From NCBI GenBank assembly GCA_964411125.1, contig CAYPJU010000016.1:1-64000 (forward strand): DNA of 64,000 nt, given 5' to 3'. Position numbers and translations under genes: made by a program. The notes under the pieces were generated by a model. The model searched no databases. It was not told the DNA's origin and was given only the letters and a program-made list of their open reading frames with translations. This DNA is from JBFIHF01 sp964411125. Its GTDB lineage: Bacteria > Myxococcota_A > Bradymonadia > Bradymonadales > Bradymonadaceae. Below, piece after piece: positions 8,301 to 17,977 of the stretch; within the stretch, counting starts at the first letter, position 1; the number at the start of each line of letters is the position of its first letter.

Positions 8301-9236
8301 TCAGTCCGAGGACGCCCCGGGAACGCGCCGCGCCGCCTTCTGCTCTTCGAGCTCGTCGAGCGTCTTCGGCCAGTCCTTCTTCATGAGTTGCGACAGCGAG
8401 CGGTCGGCCAGGAGTCTCCCCGTCGTCTGGCACTCGGCGCAGTAGTTCATCTCGTTGTCGGCATAACGGACGCGCTGCACCTTGCGCCCGCAGTCGGGGC
8501 AAGGCTCCCCGTACTTCCCGTGCACCGCCATCTCGGGTCGGAAGGCGGTCACCTTGTCGGGGAATCCCTCGCCGATCTCGTCGCGGAAGAGTCGGGTGAA
8601 CTCGTCGAGCACCTCGAGTGTCGCGGCGTGCAGGGACGCGTACTCGTCGGGAGACATCGACTGCGTCTGTTTGAACGGTGACATCCTCGCCCGATGCAGG
8701 ATCTCGTCCGAGTAGGCGTTGCCGATGCCGCTCAGGTAGCGCGGGTCCGTCAGAGCACGCTTGATGGTGTGATTGCGCTGGCTCAAGGCCGCGGCGAATG
8801 TCTCGGGCGTGGACCCCATCACGTCGATCCCCCCAGGGTCGTGTTCGGCGAGCTCCTCTTCGGAACCGACGACATAGAGTGACGCTCGCTTCTTCGACGA
8901 TGCTTCGGTCAGGACGATCGAGAAGTCGTCGAAATCGAACGCGGCCAGCCCGGTCTTCCGGTTGAGTTTTGCGCCTGCCTTTCGCTTCCGGAGTCGCCCC
9001 GCGATCATCGGATGCAGCACGAGGTAGCGGGGAGCCGCCGGGTCGTCGAACTCCCACACGATTCGCTTGCCGAGGCGACGAAAGCCGGTCACCTCGCGCC
9101 CCACGACGTCGTCGAGCGGCGGGGTCACCGAACGAAGGAGAAAGGGGCTCTGCAATCGGATCGCCCGCAGGACTTCGCCTCGAACGTGACGGCGAAGGGA
9201 TTCCACGTAGGCGATGACGTCGGGAAGTTCGGGCAT
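8301..9236 (-). CDS. Formamidopyrimidine/endonuclease VIII-family DNA glycosylase
   Basis: The 311-residue protein starts MPELPDV, so after Met removal Pro would be the catalytic N-terminal nucleophile and Glu the second active residue. Lys57 (RRLGKR) matches the conserved family lysine. The helix-two-turn-helix is visible (SGIGNAYSDEILHRARM), and a C-terminal zinc finger is present (CPDC ... CAEC). Such enzymes excise oxidised bases and nick the DNA backbone in base-excision repair. The protein is about 40 residues longer than typical Fpg, mostly in a charged tail. Whether it favours Fpg or Nei substrates cannot be told by eye. Confidence 0.92.
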   Translation of the reverse strand: MPELPDVIAYVESLRRHVRGEVLRAIRLQSPFLLRSVTPPLDDVVGREVTGFRRLGKRIVWEFDDPAAPRYLVLHPMIAGRLRKRKAGAKLNRKTGLAAFDFDDFSIVLTEASSKKRASLYVVGSEEELAEHDPGGIDVMGSTPETFAAALSQRNHTIKRALTDPRYLSGIGNAYSDEILHRARMSPFKQTQSMSPDEYASLHAATLEVLDEFTRLFRDEIGEGFPDKVTAFRPEMAVHGKYGEPCPDCGRKVQRVRYADNEMNYCAECQTTGRLLADRSLSQLMKKDWPKTLDELEEQKAARRVPGASSD

Positions 9237-9284
9237 CGTTCGATGGTGCCGTGTCGACGAAAAAACGCAACCCGGCGCGGACGG

Positions 9285-11975
9285 TCAGGGTGAGCCGAGC
9301 AGGTGCGCGGTCGTGGTCGTCCGACGGGCGTGGCTCGTCGATTCGTCCATCGCCTCGAGCCGGCCGAGCTTGTTCGCGCGCGCGGCATGCGCTCCGCTCT
9401 TCCCCCAGCAGATCAACTGTCCGTCCTGCTGACGGGCGCACGAGAAATCGCGTCCCGCCGCTATGGCGACGGTGGGGCCCGGGAGGTCGACGAAGTCGCT
9501 CTGGTCGGCGGGAACGCCCGCCGGGCGCGGTTCGACCCGCAAACCGAGCTGCCCGAACGAATTGCTGCCCCAGCAGCGGACGACGCCCCGCTCGAGGAGC
9601 GCGCAGGTGTGGTCGCTACCAGCGGCGAGCTGTTTCACGGGCCCCGGCAGACCTACGGGAATCGGGGCCGTCTTCGAGGCGGCGCTCGGTGCGCCGAGCT
9701 GAGTCTTGTCGTTGTCTCCCCAGCACGAGACCCCACCCCCGTCGTCCAGGATGCAGAAGTGGTCGTCACCAGCCACCAGGGCCACGGCAGCGTGCTTCAG
9801 CGACACCGGTTTGGGATCGGGCGGCATCGCCTCCGCTTCCCAGCACGAGACGGTCCCGATCTCCGAGCGAATGCAGAATTCCGAGTTCGAGGCGACGAGC
9901 CCTGCGGGGGTCGATCCGAGCGAATACTCCTCATGGTTGGGGGGAACCACCCCCGGGCGCGCCGCGCCCCGCCAGCACCGAACGGTGCGATCGTCGAGCG
10001 CGACACACGTGGTCGGGCTCGTGCCCCCGCTCATCGCCAGGGCGACTCCAGGTCGCCGCGTGGGAACGTTGGCGAATCCGGAGGAGCCCGAAACGTCCGC
10101 GAACTCGACCGACTTCACGTGCCCGTACCCGAGCCTTCCGTCGGCGTTGTAGCCCCAGCAGCGGACGTTGCCATCGGCGAGCAGGAGGCACGCCGACCGG
10201 CGTTCGGAGTCGTCGGCCGACACTGCGATGTCTCGCACGGGGCTCGACATCTCGCTCCAGAGAAAATGGTCTTCGGTATCACCGCCGAACAGGCCTGGAC
10301 TCCCCCCACACGCGATGCGTCCCAACTCGTCGGTCATGCAGAGATGGTGGTCGAGGCCTGCGAGCCTGGCTCGTCGCTCTTGCACGGTGCGGTCTTCGGA
10401 GGCCGCCGCCACCGCAGTGGTCGGGCCGTTCGAGGCCTGCACGACTTCCACGCGCGTCCCACCCGACCGGCTCCACGCCCACACCAGGGTCAGGCTGAGC
10501 ATCGCCAGCATCAGGCTGATGGCGCGCCAGATCCGGCTCTCGGGGATGAGCTTGCCCACCGCAGCCTTTCGAGCCCGAGGGGCCGGAACGCCCAACGCCG
10601 TCGTCTGCCGCGTGCGGCGCGGTTGCGGCCGCTCCGAGACGGGATCCTCGGCCGCCTCGTCCGTTCCCCCGTCGGGGGGGAGGACATCCGCGGTCGACTC
10701 CTCCATGTAGATGCCGGTGAACGGCGGCGACTCGTCGTCACCGGAACGTCGCTCGTCACCCGTGACGTCGGATCTGAACGCACTGAGGTCGGCGGACTCA
10801 CGCTCCAGGCTGTAGGGGGTCGGCGTCGGAATGCGTCCGTCACTGCGCGTCATCACCGGATAACTGCGCGTCTGCGACACGTAGTCGGCGACCCGCGTCT
10901 CCTCCGTCTCCGAAACTTCGACCTCCGATTCGAAGAGGAGCCCGACCCCTTGCGGTAGATCGAGCACCTGCAGCAGCGCTTCACGGAACTCGCCGGCATC
11001 GCGAAAACGGTGCTCGAAGTTCTCGCACATCGCTCGCCGCAGCACGGCTTCGAGGTCGGGAGCGATGTCGACTTGACCGAAGGGATCGAACTTCGGATCG
11101 AACTTCGCCTTCAAGATCGCGCGGTCGTCGTCGCCGGGGAACGGCTTCTTCTCGCCGAAGAGTTCGAACGCGACCACCGCCGTAGCGTAGACGTCGGTCC
11201 ACGTGCCGATGTTCTCCAGCTCGAACTGTTCGGGGGCCATGTAGCTCGGCGAGCCGAGCGCCATCTGCGTCACGCCGCCGGTCTCGGCCAAGATCTTCGC
11301 CGTCCCGAAGTCGACGAGCTTCACCCGGGGGACGCTGCTCGAACCATACTGGAGCATCACGTTCTCGGGTTTGACGTCACGATGAACGACACCCTGGTCG
11401 TGAGCCGCCTCGAGCGCGTCTAGGATCTGCACGAGAATCCCGCGCATCTGCTTTTCCGTGTACCACTCGCCGGCGCGAAGCTTCCCGATGATGTCCTCCC
11501 GCAGGGTCACCGAACGCGGCAGGTACTCCATCGCGATGTAGGGCATGTCCCCGTCTGTCCGGTGAGCGATGAGACCGACGATGTTGGGGTGATCGAGCGA
11601 CTGCAACACTTGCGCCTCGAGCGCGAATTTCCCCGGCATCGCTTCGCGAATCCGCTCGTCGTCGGGGAGCTGCAGGAACTTGATCGCGGCCTCCTGCTCG
11701 AATTCTCCACCGTACAGAGCGCGGTAGACTCGCCCGAAGCCCCCTTTTCCAATGAGGCGTACGAGGAGAAACTCGTCGACCCGACGACCGAGCATCGAGT
11801 CGCCCCGGTCGAGCTCCAGCGCAGACTGATTGTGGGGGACGAAGTGGAGATCGAAGCGGGCACAGACGGTGTTGCCGCAGGGGTTGCCGAGCATTCCGAA
11901 GGCTCCGCACCCCATGCAGAGTCCATCGATCTCTATCTCTTCCACGGCCATTCCAACCACGCGTGCAATCGTCAT
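9285..11975 (-). CDS. Ser/Thr protein kinase with N-terminal zinc-ribbon-like motif and RCC1-like repeats
   Basis: The 896-residue protein has three parts. Residues 20-38 hold four cysteines (CMGC ... CGNTVC) resembling a small zinc ribbon. Residues 62-340 are a complete Hanks-type kinase: glycine loop GKGGFG (76-81), Lys99, HRDVKPEN (198-205), DFG (222-224) and MAPEQ. A hydrophobic segment (LMLAMLSLTLVWAW) near 490 spans the membrane. The periplasmic part then holds about seven RCC1/BNR-like units ending in CWG or CW (for example GGGVSCWGDNDKTQLG and GVVRCWGSNSFGQLGL), which should fold as a beta-propeller. Such proteins are common in myxobacteria-like genomes. The propeller may sense an external ligand, which is inference. 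No strong ribosome site marks the start. Confidence 0.92.
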   Translation of the reverse strand: MTIARVVGMAVEEIEIDGLCMGCGAFGMLGNPCGNTVCARFDLHFVPHNQSALELDRGDSMLGRRVDEFLLVRLIGKGGFGRVYRALYGGEFEQEAAIKFLQLPDDERIREAMPGKFALEAQVLQSLDHPNIVGLIAHRTDGDMPYIAMEYLPRSVTLREDIIGKLRAGEWYTEKQMRGILVQILDALEAAHDQGVVHRDVKPENVMLQYGSSSVPRVKLVDFGTAKILAETGGVTQMALGSPSYMAPEQFELENIGTWTDVYATAVVAFELFGEKKPFPGDDDRAILKAKFDPKFDPFGQVDIAPDLEAVLRRAMCENFEHRFRDAGEFREALLQVLDLPQGVGLLFESEVEVSETEETRVADYVSQTRSYPVMTRSDGRIPTPTPYSLERESADLSAFRSDVTGDERRSGDDESPPFTGIYMEESTADVLPPDGGTDEAAEDPVSERPQPRRTRQTTALGVPAPRARKAAVGKLIPESRIWRAISLMLAMLSLTLVWAWSRSGGTRVEVVQASNGPTTAVAAASEDRTVQERRARLAGLDHHLCMTDELGRIACGGSPGLFGGDTEDHFLWSEMSSPVRDIAVSADDSERRSACLLLADGNVRCWGYNADGRLGYGHVKSVEFADVSGSSGFANVPTRRPGVALAMSGGTSPTTCVALDDRTVRCWRGAARPGVVPPNHEEYSLGSTPAGLVASNSEFCIRSEIGTVSCWEAEAMPPDPKPVSLKHAAVALVAGDDHFCILDDGGGVSCWGDNDKTQLGAPSAASKTAPIPVGLPGPVKQLAAGSDHTCALLERGVVRCWGSNSFGQLGLRVEPRPAGVPADQSDFVDLPGPTVAIAAGRDFSCARQQDGQLICWGKSGAHAARANKLGRLEAMDESTSHARRTTTTAHLLGSP

Positions 11976-12138
11976 TCAGCGGTCACATCCAGGCAATTCA
12001 TTCAATTGGTGCGACTTGGGCTCGAATATGGTCGCGCGCCTTTGCGCGGCAAGTCCGCGGGGTCGGCCCAATCCGTTTGGTCGCTACCGCGGCTGGCGGT
12101 ATCATGTCCGTCGCAACACCCCGCGCGAGGCAAGCGAG

Positions 12139-14124
12139 ATGCGACAACCCGGCGTCATACTGGCGGTTTCATGCATCGCTCTCTGGAGCGGCTGCGGCAA
12201 CGAGAAGGTCTCCGATCCTCCGGCCGAGCTCACGATCTCCGAACCGAACGAGGGGGCCCTCATCACGACGGAGCGGGTGCGCGTGACCGGCACCGCCACG
12301 GGCATCGACCGGATCGACGTGCTCGGGGTGAACGCCGAGGTGGTCGGGGGGACGTGGGAGGCGCTCGTCCCTGTGCAACAGGGTGAGGTCGAACTCGTCG
12401 CGACCGGCGACGGGGTGACCGACAGCGTCCACGTCGTCGTCGATTCGATCCCCCCGAAGCTGGAAGTTCAGACCCCGCAGCGAGCCCTCTACATGGCGCT
12501 CGCCGACGGCGAGACCGTCCGGGTCTCGGGGACGGTGGAAGATACGGGGACGGGCCTCGAGATCGTCAAGATCAACGAGCAGATCGTCACGCCCGCGGTC
12601 AGCGGAGCCTGGCAACACGACGTCGCATTGCGGCCGGGAGTCAACGAGATCACCGTCGTCGCCCGCGACGTGGCGGGCAACGAGGTCTCCGACATCCGAG
12701 GCGTGATGTACGGCGACACCGTCCCGGCGGACCAGCTCATCGACCCCGCATTCAACATCTGGGTCGACCAGCAGTCGGGGCCCGTCCTCGAGGAAGTGAT
12801 CGAAGGGTTCATCACGCCGAACAACGTGACGGTGCTCGTCGATCGCTACGTGCAGACCGACAGCGTCGACCTCACCTCGATCGCGTTCGACCCCGTCGAC
12901 GTCGTTCTCGGCCTGCGCCCGGGCGCCATCGAGCTGCGCCTGCAGGCGTCCAACGTTTCGATCCAGGGGACTTTCACGATCGGTGGGGATCCGCAGCCGG
13001 CGACAATCGACATCGCGAAGTTCGCCATCAGCGTCGACCTGACGCCGATCGTACTCGCCGACGGAGGCCTCGACGTCGACTTCTCGAACCCCGTCCTCGA
13101 GCTCGACCGCAACGATCTCTCCTACGACATCGCGGGCCTGTCCGACGAAGATTCGGAGTTCCTCGAAGACCAGGTCGTCGACATCGCCCAGTTGGGGTTC
13201 GGATACGTCCTGACGCGCGGCGTGGTCGACTCGCTCTTCGACCCGGACATCTTGAAGCGCAAGGTCGAGATCTTCGGGCGCGAGATCACGTTCGATCTTC
13301 GCCTCGCAGACATCGACGTGCTCTCCGACGGGGTCCTGGTCAAGACGACGGTGTCGATGCCCGCCGAGCGTTGGCCGACCGTTCGCAGTGATTCCCCCGG
13401 GGCATTGAACCGCCAGCCGGGGCCGGGGACGGCGCAGCAGAACGTCGAAGACATCAACTTCACGGTCACCCGCAACGCCCTGGACCGAATGCTCCACGGC
13501 GTCTGGTGGGGCGGGCTCCTCCACTACGAGCTCGAGGGCTCGGACTTCGCGGGGGTCACCCTCCCGTTCGAGCTCAACGCGGGAGCGCTGGGCGCCGCCT
13601 TCGATGCGGCGATCACGTCGGTCGCCCCGGCGAGCACGCCGGCCGGCATCCATCTGCGGCCGATGTTCCCGCCGGTCGTGGAGTACGACGTCGAGAACAA
13701 ACGGCTCCTGCTGCAGCTCGCGGAGTTCCACCTCGACCTCGTCCTGCTGCCCGCGGGTCGGGAACCGATTGTGGTCGCCACCGTCGCGGCTTTCCTCGAC
13801 CTGTCGGTGAAGCTCTCCGCCGAAGGCGTTCTGATCAAAGCCGCTTTCGAAACGGAGCTGCGCGCCGACCTTGCCGCCGAGCCGGCCACCGACCTCGACG
13901 ACGATCGTGCCGAAGAGCTGCTGGAGAGCCTCGTCGAACTGATCCCGACCCTGGTGGCGCAGGAGCTGGTGCTCCAGGGAGAGGAAGACATTTCGTGGGT
14001 CTCCTTCGAACCTCCGAGGGTAGAAGCGCACGGGGTCGACAACGACTACGCCACCGTGTCGATGGGGCTGATCGCGAGACCCGAGGAGCTGATGCCCCAA
14101 CCCCCGCCCGAGGACGGGAATTGA
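12139..14124 (+). CDS. Lipoprotein with Ig-like domains
   Basis: The 661-residue product has a lipoprotein signal (VSCIALWSGC, lipid Cys about 20). Two bacterial Ig-like modules follow (about 28-105 and 108-195; the second has the pattern VRVSGTVEDTGTG ... GAWQHDVALRPGVNEITVVARDVAGN). The remaining 460 residues are amphipathic strands without a recognised family. It is probably anchored in the outer membrane. The start at 12139 is taken because it gives the lipoprotein signal; the longer frame to the left runs antisense through the kinase gene. Its stop overlaps the TTG start of the next lipoprotein, so both are translated together. Confidence 0.85.
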   Translation: MRQPGVILAVSCIALWSGCGNEKVSDPPAELTISEPNEGALITTERVRVTGTATGIDRIDVLGVNAEVVGGTWEALVPVQQGEVELVATGDGVTDSVHVVVDSIPPKLEVQTPQRALYMALADGETVRVSGTVEDTGTGLEIVKINEQIVTPAVSGAWQHDVALRPGVNEITVVARDVAGNEVSDIRGVMYGDTVPADQLIDPAFNIWVDQQSGPVLEEVIEGFITPNNVTVLVDRYVQTDSVDLTSIAFDPVDVVLGLRPGAIELRLQASNVSIQGTFTIGGDPQPATIDIAKFAISVDLTPIVLADGGLDVDFSNPVLELDRNDLSYDIAGLSDEDSEFLEDQVVDIAQLGFGYVLTRGVVDSLFDPDILKRKVEIFGREITFDLRLADIDVLSDGVLVKTTVSMPAERWPTVRSDSPGALNRQPGPGTAQQNVEDINFTVTRNALDRMLHGVWWGGLLHYELEGSDFAGVTLPFELNAGALGAAFDAAITSVAPASTPAGIHLRPMFPPVVEYDVENKRLLLQLAEFHLDLVLLPAGREPIVVATVAAFLDLSVKLSAEGVLIKAAFETELRADLAAEPATDLDDDRAEELLESLVELIPTLVAQELVLQGEEDISWVSFEPPRVEAHGVDNDYATVSMGLIARPEELMPQPPPEDGN

Positions 14125-15593
14125 GACACCTCGCAATCGTCGTCGCCGCCGCGGCGCTCACGTCGTGCGCCCGGCAGCACTCGAAACCGGACGATACGTC
14201 CACCGCTCCGACCCGAACGACGCAGTGCTGGGTGGGACAGCTCACCAAGATCGACGAGACCGGCTACAAAGTTTCCAGTGTTCCGATGCTGCTCCGGGTG
14301 CGCCGCGATCCGAGCACGAACAGGATGCATCGCGACCTTGCCATCGGCCATTCGGCGACTCTGCAACAAGACACCTTCTTCGTCGCCGACGACGGCAGCG
14401 TGTCGTTCGTGGAGACCGACCTGCGTGCAAAGGGATACGAAGCGAGCGGCGCCATCGAAGGAGACGTCTGGAGCTCCACCGCCATCAACCTGGAGCTGTC
14501 GTTGCCCGAGATTTCGGTCCGCACCCGTGAGTGGGAGGAGAATGGCGTCCTCTACGGCCATTATCGCTACCGGGATGGTTCTGGAGAGTATGGCGACGAG
14601 CGATTTCACGCCCTGCTACCGATCGATTCCACGACGTGCTCCGAGAAGCTCGACGCCGCCGGGAAGGGACGCCTCGAGCCGAGCCCCAGCCTGCCTGCCT
14701 GGGCCGCCGAAGCGACCCCTCGCCCGTCGACCGTTCAGCTCGCGTTCGAATGGCCTGCGAACCTCGACGCCACGATCCGGACCCGGATCTCGAGGCAGGG
14801 AACTCCCGGGACCGCCCCGCGCTCGGTCGACGCTTCTTATCAGCTCCGCACCTGGCCCGAAGACGACGGTCATCGAATCGAAGTGCGGTCTCGCGAGCTT
14901 CTCGCCGTGCCGCAGCATACTCTGGAAGACAAGGACCGTTGGGATCGCGCGCGCGTGCTCGCGTCGCTCTTCCCCGCGATCCGCGTCGACTTCGACGGCG
15001 GCGTCACCGCGCTCGCCGAGCCGGACGACTACCTCGACGTCGTCCGCGCCGCGTTCATCGAACGCTTCGCGGGGGGCGACAGCAAGGACGACGACGCCAA
15101 CGAATACCTCGACGCGAACCTCAGCCCCGACCTCGCCGTCATCTCCGCCCAGCGATACTGGAACCCGCTCGTCGCCTTCTGGGCAGGCGCCCAGATGGAG
15201 GTAGGCGTCCCCCAGAACATCATCCTGACTCGCGCGCTCTGGTTCCCCGGCGCGGTCAAGCCGGTCGAGGTCCAGGTGCCGGTCGAATACGCCTTCGAAG
15301 GGTGGGTTCCGTGCCAGGCGGGCGGAGAACCGAAGTGCGTCAAGCTCGTCTCGGAGTACAGCATCAACGAGCACGACGTCCGAATGCCGCTGTCGCAGGC
15401 GGGACCCGACAATCGCCCGGTCCGTGTGATGAAGCACCTCGACCGGACGCGGAGCGTCCTCGTCGCGGAGCCCGACACGCTCCTGCCTCATCGCTACTTC
15501 GAAGAACGCGTGCTGCAGTCAGTGACGGGGGGCGCGACCGACCAGCAGTCGGTCGACCGACGCGAGGTGATGGACCTGACGTTTCTGTACTGA
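14121..15593 (+). CDS. Lipoprotein of unknown function
   Basis: The 490-residue product begins at a TTG (14121) that overlaps the previous stop (TTGA). GAGGA lies upstream, and this start produces a good lipoprotein signal (LAIVVAAAALTSC). The mature part shows no recognised domain. It contains several Cys residues (TQCWVGQL, TTCSEKL, VPCQAGGEPKCVK) that could form disulfides in the periplasm. It is coupled to the Ig-like lipoprotein 12139-14124, and the two may form one envelope complex. The downstream end faces glutathione synthetase across a palindromic repeat. Confidence 0.8.
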   Translation: MRHLAIVVAAAALTSCARQHSKPDDTSTAPTRTTQCWVGQLTKIDETGYKVSSVPMLLRVRRDPSTNRMHRDLAIGHSATLQQDTFFVADDGSVSFVETDLRAKGYEASGAIEGDVWSSTAINLELSLPEISVRTREWEENGVLYGHYRYRDGSGEYGDERFHALLPIDSTTCSEKLDAAGKGRLEPSPSLPAWAAEATPRPSTVQLAFEWPANLDATIRTRISRQGTPGTAPRSVDASYQLRTWPEDDGHRIEVRSRELLAVPQHTLEDKDRWDRARVLASLFPAIRVDFDGGVTALAEPDDYLDVVRAAFIERFAGGDSKDDDANEYLDANLSPDLAVISAQRYWNPLVAFWAGAQMEVGVPQNIILTRALWFPGAVKPVEVQVPVEYAFEGWVPCQAGGEPKCVKLVSEYSINEHDVRMPLSQAGPDNRPVRVMKHLDRTRSVLVAEPDTLLPHRYFEERVLQSVTGGATDQQSVDRREVMDLTFLY

Positions 15594-15605
15594 CAGTACC
15601 TGGGC

Positions 15606-15669
15606 TTCGCGGCTGGAAGCCGCGACACCAAATGGAGTGACGAACGGTGCAGCGGCTTCCAGCCGCGAA
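15606..15669. repeat. Palindromic repeat, family A copy 1
   Basis: Perfect 18-bp inverted arms (TTCGCGGCTGGAAGCCGC at 15606-15623 and its complement at 15652-15669) flank a 28-base spacer. Each arm is itself a near palindrome. The core CGCGGCTGGAAGCCGCG followed by ACACCA recurs at 28155-28177 with one change. It sits between two convergent genes (15593 and 15686), where it may also help terminate both transcripts. Confidence 0.85.
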
Positions 15670-15685
15670 ACGGTGCAGCGGCCCG

Positions 15686-16624
15686 TCAGCGTGCCCCTTC
15701 GCAAAACTCGATGACCTTCCCCGCCCCGTCGATCCCGTTCAGACGCGACAGCTCCTGGATGCCCGTGGGGCTCGTCACGTTCACCTCGGTCAGGCTCTCG
15801 CCGATCACGTCGAGCCCCACGAACCACAACCCGTCTTCACGAAGACGAGGCCCCACCGCTGCGCAGATCTCGAGGTCACGCTCGGTGAGCTCGCTCTTCT
15901 CGACCGTCCCGCCGACGTGGATGTTCCCGCGGTTCTCGTCCGCGCGCGGCACGCGCAGAATCCCGCCGAGCGGCTCGCCGTTCAACATGATCACGCGCTT
16001 GTCTCCGCGGCGAGCCTCCGGGAGGTAGCGCTGACAGATAACCCGTTGGGTCTCGTGTTTCGTCATCACTTCGAGCAACGCGTTCGCGTTGCGGTCGTCG
16101 AGCGCGATGACGAAGACCGCCTCGCCGCCGTGCCCGTCGACCGGTTTCACCACACACTTCCCACCCATCTCCTCGGCGAACGCCTTGATGTCCGACTTCG
16201 ACGCCGTCACGAGCGTGTCGGGGATCACGTCGGGAAAGTGCAGCGAGTAGAGTTTCTCGTTCGCGGCTCGCAAACCGCTCGGCTTGTTGACGACCAGGGT
16301 CCCCCGCTCCTCCGCGAGCTCGAGGACGTGCACGGCGTGCAGGTAGTCGATGTCGAACGGCGGGTCGGTGCGCTGGAAGACGACGTCGAAGCTGTGGAGG
16401 TCGACCTGCTCGGCCGCCTCTAGCTCGTGATGGTCTCCCTGCTTTCGCTGCACGCGGGCCCGCTGGACCACGGCACGCGCGACGTCGTTTCGGGCCGAGA
16501 GCCGACGCTGCGACGTGTAGTAGACGTCGTGGCCGCGTTCCTGCGCCGCCAACATGAAAGCGAAGGTCGTGTCCGCGTCCACGTTGACCTGTTCGAGCGG
16601 GTCCATCACGAAAGCGATGCGCAT
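15686..16624 (-). CDS. gshB: Glutathione synthetase
   Basis: The 312-residue protein ligates glycine to gamma-glutamylcysteine with ATP. The N-terminal MRIAFVMDPLEQVNVDADTT is close to the GshB signature. The ATP-grasp elements CVVKPVDGHGGEAVF and the metal-binding end DVIGESLTEVNVTSPTGIQEL are intact, and the length fits the family. It is the last gene of the operon starting at 21463 and begins within the stop of the DUF4340-like gene (TGATG, one-base overlap). No gshA is present in the window. Confidence 0.95.
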   Translation of the reverse strand: MRIAFVMDPLEQVNVDADTTFAFMLAAQERGHDVYYTSQRRLSARNDVARAVVQRARVQRKQGDHHELEAAEQVDLHSFDVVFQRTDPPFDIDYLHAVHVLELAEERGTLVVNKPSGLRAANEKLYSLHFPDVIPDTLVTASKSDIKAFAEEMGGKCVVKPVDGHGGEAVFVIALDDRNANALLEVMTKHETQRVICQRYLPEARRGDKRVIMLNGEPLGGILRVPRADENRGNIHVGGTVEKSELTERDLEICAAVGPRLREDGLWFVGLDVIGESLTEVNVTSPTGIQELSRLNGIDGAGKVIEFCEGAR

Positions 16625-17958
16625 CAGCTTGCTTCCTCTTCGAGTTTGTCGGCGGTCGTCTCGGCCCGGTCCTTCACCCAGCCGCTCACGACCATCACGA
16701 CGTCACGGTCTTTCCATTTTGCCCAGAGGTTGCCCTTGGGGTCGGCCTGACCTCCAATCAGCAGCACGTGCTCCTTGCCGTCTGCGACCATCGTGAGCGT
16801 GGCGGCCGGCTTCTTCAGCCCGGCTTCGGCGAGCTCGACGTCACCGTCGAAACGGACGGCGCGCAACTGCGCGAAGGTGTTTACGAGCGGATCGATCGCC
16901 GTCGGCTTCACGGCCGCGCCGCGGTTCGGGCGGACGAACTTCCAGGCGCCGTCCGCCTTCTCGACCACCACCCGGTCGGAGCCGGCGAACTCGAGGCGGG
17001 TGACCTTCTCCTTGTCCACGTCGTTCACGAGCCGCGATCGCAGCGACAACGCCGTCGGCGTAATCGCGTTCCCCGTCAGCGCAGGAAGTTCGTAAACGTG
17101 CGGCTTCGAGTAGAGCTTCGCGTAGAACTTCCCATCACGCTCGTCCGAGACCAACAACCGGTACCCCTTGTCCGCCTTGATCAGAAGCTCGTGGACGGGC
17201 GGGTCCAGCCCGAGCTCGGCGAGGTTCGGCTCGTCGACGAAGCCGACCGCGCTCAGGCGCGACAGGTTCGACACGAGCGCCGTCACCTGCCCCTTCTCGA
17301 GGGCGAAGTTCGACCTCGGTTCCGTCAGCACCCAGCCCGTGTCGTCGTCCTTCTTCAGCTCCACCTTCGAGCCGTCGGCGCGCGTCACCGTGACGACCTT
17401 GATCGATTCACGCGGCATCGCGACGACTTCCTTCGACCGCAGCTCTGCGACGGGTTTGCGAAGCCAGTCACCGAGGTCGGTGTGAGCCCGGAAGACCTTC
17501 CCCTCGGGCGTCTTGATGAACGTCCGCTTCGCGCGCGTTCCTTCCACCGACAATCCCTTGCCGATCTGAAACTCGGAAGCGGGTGAGCTCGCCCCTGCGG
17601 GATAGAGGGCGACGTTCACCGCCTTCGCATCGTCGAGCTCGTAGTCGGCGAGCGCATCGGTCGACACCGTCAGGTCGTCGGTGCCGATCGAATCCGCGAA
17701 CGCCTCGTCGATCTGCTCGGCGATGCGAGGAGCGACCGGGGCCTCGACCGGTTTGGTGAGCATCCATTCTTCGCGAGGCTTCTCGAGGACGACGAGCTCG
17801 TCGCCCGGGCGCGTCAGCTCGATCCGCTTCAGGTTCTGCACCTTCGCGATCGAGTAGGGAGCCTTCACGGTCGTCACGGGTTTGTCGCGCGTCGCGAAAA
17901 AGACGACGGCGAGCACCACCACGACCACCAGAGCGATCAGTGAACCGTATTTCTTCAT
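16624..17958 (-). CDS. DUF4340-like membrane-anchored protein of a Gld-type ABC system
   Basis: The 444-residue protein has one N-terminal membrane anchor (SLIALVVVVVLAVVFFA, about 5-22). A large periplasmic part follows with repeated modules of the type ELTRPGDELVVLEK ... W and VTRADGSKVELKKDDDTGWVL. This is the DUF4340 pattern normally encoded next to GldG-like proteins and ABC-2 exporters, as it is here. It probably works in the envelope with the ABC complex. The start has a GGAGAAAACG-type ribosome site. It overlaps gshB by one base. Confidence 0.85.
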   Translation of the reverse strand: MKKYGSLIALVVVVVLAVVFFATRDKPVTTVKAPYSIAKVQNLKRIELTRPGDELVVLEKPREEWMLTKPVEAPVAPRIAEQIDEAFADSIGTDDLTVSTDALADYELDDAKAVNVALYPAGASSPASEFQIGKGLSVEGTRAKRTFIKTPEGKVFRAHTDLGDWLRKPVAELRSKEVVAMPRESIKVVTVTRADGSKVELKKDDDTGWVLTEPRSNFALEKGQVTALVSNLSRLSAVGFVDEPNLAELGLDPPVHELLIKADKGYRLLVSDERDGKFYAKLYSKPHVYELPALTGNAITPTALSLRSRLVNDVDKEKVTRLEFAGSDRVVVEKADGAWKFVRPNRGAAVKPTAIDPLVNTFAQLRAVRFDGDVELAEAGLKKPAATLTMVADGKEHVLLIGGQADPKGNLWAKWKDRDVVMVVSGWVKDRAETTADKLEEEAS

Positions 17959-17977
17959 CGTTTTCTCCTTTGCGCGC

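Noticed and set aside
12169..14136. 655-codon minus-strand frame
   Set aside because: It is the antisense shadow of the Ig-like lipoprotein, with Asp/Arg-rich composition and no start context.
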